Below, in pieces: positions 20,670 through 30,070 of a stretch of DNA of 64,000 nt. The stretch comes from Nectonema munidae (Eukaryota; Nematomorpha; Nectonematoida; Nectonematidae): contig JAUIRK010000110.1 in NCBI GenBank assembly GCA_030549495.1, forward strand, positions 620,001 through 684,000, in the 5' to 3' direction. The position numbers were made by a program, and so were the translations under genes. Each line of letters begins with the position of its first letter. Within the stretch, counting starts at the first letter, position 1. The notes under the pieces are model-generated. The model was not told the DNA's origin. It made no database searches and worked only from the letters and a program-made list of their open reading frames with translations.

Positions 20670-21896
20670 TCAGAAAGAATTTCTTCCTCTTTGTTTGAAA
20701 AAATTTCTTTCTTCATTCATGAAAACATGCTCAAACCCTTTTTCGTTTTCTATAAAATAGTATTTTTTACTAGATCTTGCTTTCCATGCACCACAGTTGT
20801 AAAAAATGTTTTTTGTGCCATCTTGACTCTTTTTAACAATAAAGTACACATTTTCTTTGATGCCTTGCGGAACAAAATTCATTGGATCTTCACATATTTT
20901 CAACTTTTCAATTACACTAAATGAAGAAAGGAATCTCAAAATTTTGCCTTCATTTACAGTCTTAGTCGGAATATTTGAAGAGTGGTAATCAAAAAATGAA
21001 GAATCACTGATTTTCACTTTTTCTATATTTATAACTTCCTCATCAATGGAAATATACCTAGACGAAGTATGATACACAAATTCTGTTTTGATTAGCGGTA
21101 CGAAATGGTTAGGAAAAAAAACATCAAAAGGGGTTTCAGTGTTCGTCCAGCATATATCAATTATTTCATTTGAACAAACATAGTTACGTGGAAAAAATAT
21201 AACATTTAAAAGAGCTTTAAGGATATATGTTTTCATATGTTGTGGATAGTTCGATCTGATTGGAAACCCTAAAACACTTGCCGCCGCCATGATTGTGTAA
21301 GCCGAAGCCCATTCAAACTTGTTACAAATTTTTTGGCACTCATCATCTATATCGCATGAAACTTTATGAATTCCAAAGTCCAATCCTTTTTCCCTATAAA
21401 ATTCCTTGAAAAGATTCAACTCTATAGAAGACTTTACCCTCAGCTCTGTACTCAAACTTTCATCGCCAATAAGCGCTACTAAAATTGAATTAAACAGGCA
21501 GTTTCCATTAGCAGAAACTTTTACTGGAACTTTTGCTTTTGATTTAAATAAAGATAAAGTAATATAATCAATTTCAAAATGGGAAGCATGTGGATTAAAA
21601 GAATACTTTCGGTTCAAAGGCTTTATATCATTTCTCAAAAAAATATGCTCTTTTATAAACAGAAGTTTATGTAGAATTACTTCATATTCAAAATAAAAAC
21701 CAATTCGATTAATAGCTCTTTCAAAAAAATCGATGTCATAATTGCGTAAACAAAAAGAACATAAAAATTCTAGTGTAGTAAAAATGAAAGCTTCTACAAT
21801 TGATAACTTTTGGCAAGAAGGATGAAAATTTTTTTTACAGTTCACGCATTCAACAGATCTTTTTTTTACGTTTCTGAAACAAAATGAGCAAAACAT
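20670..21896 (-). CDS. MULE 1 PHD-like finger and OTU protease domain (N-terminal half)
   Basis: 408 codons from ATG 21896. Residues 3-49 make a PHD pattern: C3, C6, C17, C20, H25, C28, C46, C49 (C4HC3). Residues about 122-270 are an OTU-type cysteine protease: SANGNCLFNSI with the nucleophile Cys at about 133 and PNHFVPLI with the His at about 264. The usual Asp before GNC is Asn here. The last part has CGAWKARSSKKYY, reminiscent of the Cys/Trp-containing DNA-binding modules of MULEs, but this is weak. OTU proteases remove ubiquitin; what one would do in a transposon is unknown. The frame ends at 20670, where the DDE half continues one base out of frame. Confidence 0.85.
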   Translation of the reverse strand: MFCSFCFRNVKKRSVECVNCKKNFHPSCQKLSIVEAFIFTTLEFLCSFCLRNYDIDFFERAINRIGFYFEYEVILHKLLFIKEHIFLRNDIKPLNRKYSFNPHASHFEIDYITLSLFKSKAKVPVKVSANGNCLFNSILVALIGDESLSTELRVKSSIELNLFKEFYREKGLDFGIHKVSCDIDDECQKICNKFEWASAYTIMAAASVLGFPIRSNYPQHMKTYILKALLNVIFFPRNYVCSNEIIDICWTNTETPFDVFFPNHFVPLIKTEFVYHTSSRYISIDEEVINIEKVKISDSSFFDYHSSNIPTKTVNEGKILRFLSSFSVIEKLKICEDPMNFVPQGIKENVYFIVKKSQDGTKNIFYNCGAWKARSSKKYYFIENEKGFEHVFMNEERNFFKQRGRNSF

Positions 21897-22520
21897 TTTG
21901 AAGACTCAATGACTCAATAAAGTTTTGTCATTAAAATTGAAAAGTTAAAGTCGTGATCTAAATAAAATATTTTGATACAAGCGAGATTATAACTCACAAT
22001 ATATCATATTTAAAATCATGAGAAATCCTGCTTTACTTGATACAAATAAAATAGTAAATAAGAGCTCTATTCATTTATGACTTACTTATACTCAAGGCAT
22101 ATCGTTAATGATAGTAATGGATATGTATACTTCTAATTTATTGTAAGCCTGAATCTAAATATAAAAATTTAGATTTGAAAACAATAAACATGAATATGTG
22201 AAAAATTTTTACCATAATAATATAAAGAAAGCGACAGTAATAGATACATGTATAGCTTAAACATGCAAAAGAACCTAGTATCCACTCAAAAAAAATATAC
22301 ACGCAATGTAGTAAAATCTTGATTAGACTATTTCAAAATAAAGTACCCCGAGAAACAATTGATGTTAATAATTAGATAAAATATAAAAGGTTATCAGAAT
22401 ATTATAGTACAATTATTAGTAAATTCAAAATGTCACATAAAAAACTCAACAAATACTAAATTTATTTATACTTATGACTTTTGAGACAAATCTGTACTAG
22501 AGAAATAGTATTATAAAATT
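21897..22520. other. MULE 1 upstream region of the transposase gene
   Basis: About 600 bp of AT-rich sequence between the start codon and the right TIR. The promoter is expected here or in the TIR. No clear motif is seen. Confidence 0.4.
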
Positions 22521-22801
22521 AGGATAAGTTTTTATTCAGCTCATTATAAACAAGAAAATATTTTCAAGATGATGATTTTAAATAACTACCATTAAAAGCT
22601 TAGATGAAAAACTGCTATAAAATAATTGAAAAACAGTAAATTAGCTTAAAAATGTAAAATGCTGTTGAAATTAAATTTAACTTAGTAATTTTGATTTGAA
22701 ATTCATATATTGAAGAAAAATTTTTGATAGCATTTGTCTTGAAATGAGTTTAATGACTCTGCCCACTTCTGCCCACCTCTACCCACTAATTAGCATTACC
22801 C
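22521..22801 (-). repeat. MULE 1 right terminal inverted repeat
   Basis: Inverse of 10450-10824 without the 89-bp insertion. Ends CTAATTAGCATTACCC at 22801. Confidence 0.9.
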
Positions 22802-22810
22802 CTTTTATCT
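22802..22810 (+). repeat. 9-bp target-site duplication of MULE 1, right copy
   Basis: CTTTTATCT, identical to 10441-10449. Confidence 0.9.
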
Positions 22811-22926
22811 CAATATATGATATTCATTCTTGAAAAACCTCGTTCTGTCTGCATAACTGACAACAATAGCATTGATGATATTTTTTAGCTTTCTCTACAC
22901 TATGAGTAACATCAGCCTTTGCAGGG

Positions 22927-23454
22927 CAGGCCCGTAGTCAGCGAGGGCCGGAGGGGGCTAAGCCCCCCCCCCCCCCACTCAGATTCAGAGCCCCCCCCCC
23001 CCCCCAACCTAATATATTTCATTTTTTAAACGGCAACCCCACAACATTTTCTTTTGGATGTGTTCTCATTCACCATTTCTTTTCGATAAACGAAACCACA
23101 GCATCAGACATAGGTTTTCAGCATTCAACTAACACTATATTTTATGCTGACACACATCTGTTTTAGAGCTAATAAATATTATATTACAACCTCTATACAA
23201 TATCGTAGAGTCTTTTTTCATATTTTAAGTTTTTGCATGACATATTGGATATTGGTAAGCGGCTATTATGTAGCATTCGATATTTGCAGAACTCTTGACA
23301 AGTGTGCCTCTTTCTCTCACCATAAATCACTTGTGCTATCTTTTCTGGGGGGGGAGAGATAACCCATAAGTACGAAAAAAATTTTTGTGAAAATATTTAG
23401 CCCCCCAAAATTTTTTCCAGCCCTCCCAATTGAAAAGTCCAAGCTACGGGTCTG
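22927..23454. mobile_element. hAT-type MITE with long C tracts
   Basis: The ends are CAGGCCCGTAGTC and the inverse CAGACCCGTAGCT. They are flanked by exact 8-bp duplications TTGCAGGG at 22919-22926 and 23455-23462, as for hAT elements. Both ends are followed by runs of C or G. The interior of about 450 bp has only a short open frame (23144-23362) without motifs. It is non-autonomous. Confidence 0.88.
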
Positions 23455-23549
23455 TTGCAGGGTTGCAAGAATTTTGTAGGCCATTTTCTACGTAGTTTCG
23501 AAAATCATTGATTTTGATTTCATGATGAAAAACTTTACTAAATTCTTCA

Positions 23550-24246
23550 GTTTTTCTTCCGACGCTCTCCAAGGTAAAACTACTTTTTCAATATTGCACA
23601 AATTAGGCTCAAGAAAATTATTCGGATTATGAATTTTGTCATTTTGTTCATTGTTCTTTGAACTGTTCGTCATCCTCTTTTTCGTATTTTATATTACTGT
23701 TTCAAGTAGTTTTTTGAGGAGGAATTTTTTGAAGTATATCTATCATCAGTGCCAGATCCTCCGAGAAATGCTTGTTGCAAAGACGTGCAGCCATCCTTGA
23801 ATATTTTGCTTAATTAAAAAAATAATTTGTACAATGCTGGATAAGCATGCCAAACAGCAACAACAGATCTTAGACTGCAAGCAGCCCACTTAGTCTTAGA
23901 ACTCTACCAATCTTCAGTATTTGTTGCCCAAGCTCTTCTGAAATTTTAAAGAGTTAGATTTGGTTTTCTTTGATTGTTGAAAATTTGTGTAGATTTTATC
24001 GATGAATATTTTGAAATGGTTTACTTGTTTTATGTCATTGACAGAATCGTCTAAAATAAGTTGTAAAAGATGATTTAAGCAACAATGGTACTTTTCACCC
24101 AAATATACCTGAATTTTTTTAAATACAACTTAAAAGGAGTTTCAAAAATTAATATTACAATTTTTGAAGTTTTTTATATCTATATTATTCAGTTTTTTGT
24201 TATAATCCTTGATGCAGTTATTGATACATAACACTATGACCGGTCC
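23550..24246 (-). pseudogene. hAT transposase fragment, duplicate copy 1
   Basis: On the - strand: [20 protein letters not shown], then [20 protein letters not shown] and [20 protein letters not shown]. This fits the hAT segment where a conserved Cys/His precedes the helix leading to the third catalytic region. A further piece at 23488-23673 (ending LPWRASEEKLKNLVKFF) lies downstream. Frames are broken and both gene ends are missing. The 697-bp block recurs almost unchanged at 26625-27327. The family is called from motif style; it could be another hAT-like group. Confidence 0.65.
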
Positions 24247-26624
24247 GTTCCGGTTAAAAAGTACCGCATGATTAATTTGGCAATATCTTTTTTTAAATAA
24301 TAAAGTTCAAGCTGAAGTAAAATTTTTTATAAAATGTAAGTTCTTTTCTATTGTTTAAAATCTTTCTTCATAATTAATTAAAAATATTGTGTTAAACTAA
24401 GCTCCTTAAATAAAGGCCTTCTGATTTTAATGGCGGCTGGGTTAAAAAGTGCCGCAATGTTTTAATAAAGTGTCTGCCTTTTAAAATGGATGATTATTTT
24501 CCTACTTTTATAAATATATTCATCCCTTTTTTTTTTTTTTATCTTTTCTACTTTTTAGACACGTAATGTAACTAAATTTAATTTTTTTATTTTTTTAAAA
24601 GAATGTTTTTTGAACTTAATTAGAAGCTTTATCAACCTACTTTTTTTGATATCAAATATTTTTTGTGAAAATGATCTACAAAATTTACCGTCAGTTTATT
24701 TGAAATGATACAATGCTTTGATTGTACTGGCCTTTTCTATTTTCCCTGAAAAGTTTATCCAGTTATCAGGGCCTTTTTCATTCAAATAATATAGTTTAAA
24801 TTATTATTGCTTAGTGTATAATTTTTCTAATATTATGTATTCTTATTCTAAAAGTATAGAGCGTATAGAAAAATTTGTTGCTTCCATTTCAACCAAACCT
24901 TTTCATTTTACTTTTTTTTTGAAAAATTTAAAGTTTTATATTGAAGGAGAATATATTTTCTTAAGATACAAAAAAAATTTTCGCTTATTTAAATTTTGGA
25001 TTTGCGTCTTTCCAACAACAAGAACGGCTGCTATTTTATATCAAGATGCTTGATTTCGTTGGCCTTTTTTGAAATGTGAGTTTTTTTTCTCTTTATTGCC
25101 ATTTCAACCATTTTTCAGATTTTGTTGTCATATTATATACAACAAATACATTGTGGCCTAATATATGCGTGCTGTTCCAACAAGTATGAGAGCAAAAAGT
25201 GGACCCGGACCCGCCCATACCCGCAAAATAAACTTTGTGGGTACCCCCAGTCCTGCAAATAATTTTTCCCGCATAGATTTCGAAATAAATTTTTGAGTAA
25301 ACTATTGAACACACAAAAATTGAATCAACTAATCATTCCGCTAACAAAACAGTAATTTTATTACGTTTCTTCAGGGAGGCAGAGTCCAAGGTTTAAACAT
25401 CTAACTCTCACTTGAAACACTTAAAAACTCCAAGTACATGTTAGAATTTATTTTCAACCACCTAGCTTTTTAGTATTATTTTATAATTTTTTAAGAAAAT
25501 AATTTTTGAGGTGCTTAATCTCCTTATTTTTTATTTGATTTTACATAACACTATCTCAATTCTTATTCCCATACATGCGCATATTTCAGTTAAATTCGGC
25601 ATATCATTTAACTAAGGGCTATTAATAGTAAAGGATGCTTAGAAAGTTTTCTGATTTATTTTTTTAATACTTCATTTTGAATTTTGAGAAATGTTGTCAA
25701 ATATTACCCAAAACTCAAAATTCTTCTATCCACACCCGCATAACCGCGCAAATATTTTTATGTGGGTAATCGAGGGTCCAGCAGGTTTGACTATTATATT
25801 TTTTAGGTCTGTGATTTTGTGTCTTGATCATATGATTACTTTCCTAACACTGCTAAGGAAAGATTACTATTCAACAGTAGAAGTAACTTCATAAATTTAA
25901 AGATGTATTTTTATTTTAGGTCAGCGCACTTGAATTTTGGAATTAGATTAAAGAAATATTTTTCTATCGCAAAATTTTTTAAAGTTTTCAATGCAAATAC
26001 TTCAATGGCATAACCAGCATTATTAACTTATGAATGACCTTTTGAATTGAAATGAATTAATTTTTATAATGATAAAAAATTGTACATTTTATGATTTGCA
26101 CTTTATCAATTTTTCTCACTTTTACCAGAGTTTTTATTAAAATAGAACTTGCAAGTGTTGCTAGGGCGCGGTTAAAACATGACTTCTGTCTTCTTAGTGT
26201 TCATTGTGAGGCGTTAGTTGACACAGGCCCAAGATAACTTATAAGTTCATGACTGCATTTTCTGCTTACTCATGGCGTTCAGGGTATGTTATCCGCAAAA
26301 AATTCAAATAACTGTCCGTTTAAGCTTTGTTAAAGCAAGCAGTCGTCTTTGTTTATGCATCTTCCCATTAGTCCTGTACCTCATGCCTATTCCTTCTTCC
26401 TTGTACTGAAAGGCGTTGATTAAAATGGTTGTTAACCTAACAAAGACCGTAATTCTTCGAATCTTTTTTTCAATGAAAATACTTTATATTATGTTTAATT
26501 CAGACCTTATAAAGATCAAAAATGAATAATTGGTTGTGCTTGAAAAAAGTCTCCTATTTTTGAGATGACAATCGGCATCAGCAATATATTAAATGTTAAA
26601 TTTATTAAAAATGGCTTAATATTC
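24247..26624. other. AT-rich spacer between the two hAT copies, no gene seen
   Basis: Starts with GTTCCGGTTAAAAAGTACCG, and about 190 bp later a similar GGGTTAAAAAGTGCCGC recurs. CCCGC-rich patches at about 25200-25275 and 25730-25790 are diverged direct copies, each holding a small stem (ACCCGC...GTGGGT). Open frames at 24814, 25093 and 25691 show no motif. A patch at about 26160-26420 is less AT-rich but not coding as far as I can see. Confidence 0.4.
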
Positions 26625-27327
26625 GTTTTTCTTCCGACGCTCTCTCTAAGGTAAAACTACTTTTTCAATATTGCACAAATTAGGCTCAAGAAAATTATTC
26701 GGATTATGAATTTTGTCATTTTGTTCATTGTTCTTTGAACTGTTCGTCATCCTCTTTTTCGTATTTTATATTACTGTTTCAAGTAGTTTTTTGAGGAGGA
26801 ATTTTTTGAAGTATATCTATCATCAGTGCCAGATCCTCCGAGAAATGCTTGTTTCAAAGACGTGCAGCCATCCTTGAATATTTTGCTTAATTAAAAAAAT
26901 AATTTGTACAATGCTGGATAAGCATGCCAAACAGCAACAACAGATCTTAGACTGCAAGCAGCCCACTTAGTCTTAGAACTCTACCAATCTTCAGTATTTG
27001 TTGCCCAAGCTCTTCTGAAATTTTAAACAGTTGGATTTGGTTTTTTTTTTGATTGTTGAAAATTTGTGTAGATTTTATCGATGAATATTTTGAAATGGTT
27101 TACTTGTTTTATGTCATTGACAGAATCGTCTAAAACAAGTTGTAAAAGATGATTTAAGCAACAATGGTACTTTTCACCCAAATATACCTGAATTTTTTAA
27201 ATACAACTTAAAAGGAGTTTCAAAAATTAAAATTACAATTTTTGAAGTTTTTTATATCTATATTATTCAGTTTTTTGTTATAATCCTTGATGCAGTTATT
27301 GATGATACATAACACTATGACCGGTCC
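26625..27327 (-). pseudogene. hAT transposase fragment, duplicate copy 2
   Basis: Almost the same sequence as 23550-24246, with small indels (extra TC in CGCTCTCTC, a longer T run near 27045, an extra GAT near 27302). Both copies start at GTTTTTCTTCCGACG and stop at CTATGACCGGTCC. The sharp shared edges suggest either two insertions of one defective element or a duplication of the segment. Confidence 0.65.
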
Positions 27328-27889
27328 CACTAAAATGAGTAAATATTTTTATTCTATCTATTAACGTTGTAATGGCGGAAAATGGAGAATTGAGTAAATT
27401 TTTTGAAAAAAATGGCTGATTTTTCAGAATGTTTCAACTAATGGCGATTTTTTTTACTTTTTACTAAGATAATTTATTTGGTAATCAAATTTTATTTTCA
27501 CAACTTATGATAGATTTCTTCCTTACTTTGAATTTATTTAAATTTATGCTTTCAAATATTTAAATAATAAAAGATGGAAACAGATTTAAACTAATATTTT
27601 TAAGTCTCTTGGTGATATAATTCTATTTGCTTTGATTGTTATCATGGGCCTCTGTTTTTTGAAGTATCTTTTTACTTTATGTTGTGATTTTAACAGTATT
27701 TACTCTCAACATGGTATTATTTTTATTCTATCTATTGAGTAACTGAAATTCAAAGGAAAATTTATATCCTGAAATCATTGATACCTTCTAGTTAAAATAG
27801 TTTTTATTTAATATTTTCTCTACTGTTTTGCCTGTTCATATATAAAAATTTTAATATACTTTATTAAGACTTAATTTTTAAAGTGTACC
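27328..27889. other. AT-rich sequence, no gene seen
   Basis: No coding sign. Two similar lines (ATTTTTATTCTATCTATT near 27343 and again near 27720) may be a diverged local repeat. Confidence 0.35.
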
Positions 27890-27897
27890 ATTCGCTT

Positions 27898-28009
27898 CAG
27901 TGGTGTAGCCAAAAAATGGAAGTTGGGGGGGGGCATGCAAGGAATTTAGGGGGGCAAGCATATTGGAAATAAAATTATTTGGGGGGCAGACCCTCTGGCT
28001 ACGCCACTG
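27898..28009. mobile_element. Very small hAT MITE (112 bp)
   Basis: TIRs CAGTGGTGTAGCC and GGCTACGCCACTG, with exact 8-bp duplications ATTCGCTT at 27890-27897 and 28010-28017. The inside is mostly G-rich runs. It is an almost bare pair of hAT ends. Confidence 0.93.
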
Positions 28010-28017
28010 ATTCGCTT

Positions 28018-29133
28018 TATTATGCTTTTATATAAACATTTCAACTATCATGCTTTTAATGTTTTAATATTGTGTAGGGGAGGGCATAGAGAACTTTTGA
28101 GGAGCAAGTGAGACATGGTGCTTTGTCTGTTACTATCGTCAGTGCGCTTCTATGTCAACTTTAGATAACGATGTAAAAGGTAGGCAAATAATGACTCCTT
28201 AACCGTTATATTTATTTTTCTCTCAACTTGTAAAACATGTTTAAAATTACGATAATCATAATAGAAGCGATTTTTTATTTTAAGTTTGTATATGATATGT
28301 TTTGTGTATTGTAGAATAAACTTTACGATGCAAATGTAGTTGTGACTGATGGTGAAAAATTGATCCTAGTTTGGTTAGGGTTATTTGGGGCTTGAGTGAT
28401 GTAGGGTAGATGCTTGGCATCGATACACAAATGTTTTAATCTTCGGGTTTGGTTCTATATTGAATCAAACATATTGTTGGCCTTTTCGATGATCTCATCA
28501 ACTTGATACAGTAGTACTACTTTACTAATCTTAGGACTTAGAAAGAAGTTAGTAAAACTAATTATAGTATCGAACAGTTCAAGTTGCCATTGAATGTCTT
28601 CACGATCTTAGATTGGTGACTTCATTTCTATAGTATCTTGTTATACTTTTACGTTTGAAAACTCATTCAATATAATTTTCCATTCAATTTTACTCCTTTC
28701 TACTCGAAGATATCAATAATTTTCCGTTTCGATTACATCAAATAATTTAAGATATTGACATTATTTATTATTCACGTCCTAGGCTTAAAGGCTCTCAACA
28801 AATTTGTTTAATATCTTCATTTTTGGCTGAAGTCAAAGTTAAATAAATAAAACTTTTAGTAAATTAAAATTACCCTATTGCTAAATTAATTAAACGAGGG
28901 ATTAAAACCTAAAATTCCAAATCGTTATTTACAATAGATTAGGAAACCCCTATCTCAATTTACACTTTAGTTAACTGAGAATATATGGAATATTCATATA
29001 TTCGTCATGTTGACAGAGAGCTGTTGTTCAATTGAGTTACGAAACGGTACATGTGAGTAGGGTGGTCAAAGAGGAAGATCAATAATTATATTGGAAATGT
29101 AGGATTGAAAATTGAATTGGTGGGTCTATTTGT
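28018..29133. other. AT-rich sequence, no gene seen
   Basis: No open frame of note and no repeat ends recognised. Confidence 0.35.
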
Positions 29134-29137
29134 TTAA

Positions 29138-30070
29138 CCCTCGCATGACCGTTTAATTTTTCCTTCTGAGAAAAGCCATTTAGGTCCTTGCCGGACATAG
29201 CTATTTCTTTATAGTATTATTATAGTAAAAACTATGAAAATAGTATAATTATTAGTAAAGACAATAAAAAACCCAGCTTTATTTACTTTTACTTTTTTTA
29301 AAACTTCACATGTGTTTAAAAATATTTTAAACTGATCGATGATTTTAAGGCTGTTTGCACTGTCAATTTAGTCGTTGGAATACGTTTGATTCGATTATAC
29401 TCTTGAACTAGTTAACTTCCTTACTTCTCACTGCTGTAGCAGTTTATGTTTTTATTGTATTTAATAATTGCGGGCAGTATTTAAAAAAAGTTAAGATCTC
29501 CTTTATTAAAAACTGTCAAGGATAATAAAAATAGTTTAAAAAAATGAGAAAAACTTTATTCTAAAATTTGTCTTTTTGATAATCAAGATTCAAAAAAACA
29601 TTTCCATTCAAAAACATTTAAAAGAAATTTCTTGGGTTTTTCTCATTATTAAAAGCAAAAATAGTACCTGCACTTACTCTTGCCGTATCTAATAGATAAG
29701 AAAAAGCGGCTACTGTCCATTTTTTTGTTTTTCTATTTGTGAAATTATTTCTTATTCTCTGATCGAATATATCCGTTCCACCCATGGAAAAATCCTACTG
29801 TTTAAAAATTGCAAGTTTACTTTTTTCATCGTCTACTGTAATTCCTAAAATAGGGGGGGGGGGGGGGGGGGGGGTCTGGAAGTCAAAACTAATACATTTT
29901 TCTTTCCTTTTTTTTTAAAAAATACTACATAACTATGAATTGATAAAAATTATTCCTTTTTATAAAGCCAATCAGCTATCTCTATAGAGGTATACAAACG
30001 GTCAATGATTAAATTTCGACCTATCAAAGATAAATATGCAGTGATGATGCCTCTTAAAAGTGTATAAGTT
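29138..30070 (-). mobile_element. piggyBac remnant (PB2), 3' part
   Basis: The left edge is TTAA at 29134-29137 followed by CCCTCGCATGACCG, the form of a piggyBac end. The transposase is on the - strand. The last piece, 29785-29618, reads MGGTDIFDQRIRNNF, then RKTKKWTVAAFSYLLDTARV, the piggyBac block with the last catalytic Asp. Further up (about 30060-29960) is LIGRNLIIDRLYTSIEIADW with the second Asp. A run of 22 G at 29853-29874 lies between them. The rest of the gene and the other end are not found, and frames are broken. It is a different family from the piggyBac at 42026. Confidence 0.8.

Larger units (their letters stand above)
10450..22801 (-). mobile_element. MULE 1: Mutator-like transposon carrying a PHD-OTU-DDE gene, with nested insertions
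   Basis: The ends start GGGTAATGCTAATTAG and are inverted copies of each other for about 280 bp (10450-10824, which includes an 89-bp insertion, and 22521-22801). They are flanked by the exact 9-bp duplication CTTTTATCT. The gene lies on the - strand at 19195-21896 and encodes a PHD-like finger, an OTU domain and a MULE-type DDE transposase. Removing the nested 11601-18281 element leaves about 5.7 kb, a normal size for an autonomous MULE. The gene has one frame break between its halves. Long similar TIRs suggest a fairly recent insertion, but old enough to have collected the nested elements. Confidence 0.9.

Noticed and set aside
20562-20924. Open frames on the + strand within the MULE 1 gene (20562-20924, 19630-19836)
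   Set aside because: Antisense shadows of the transposase reading frames.
25150-25800. CCCGC-rich patches as a transposon end pair
   Set aside because: The two patches are similar in direct, not inverted, orientation and no target duplication was found; left as an unassigned local repeat.
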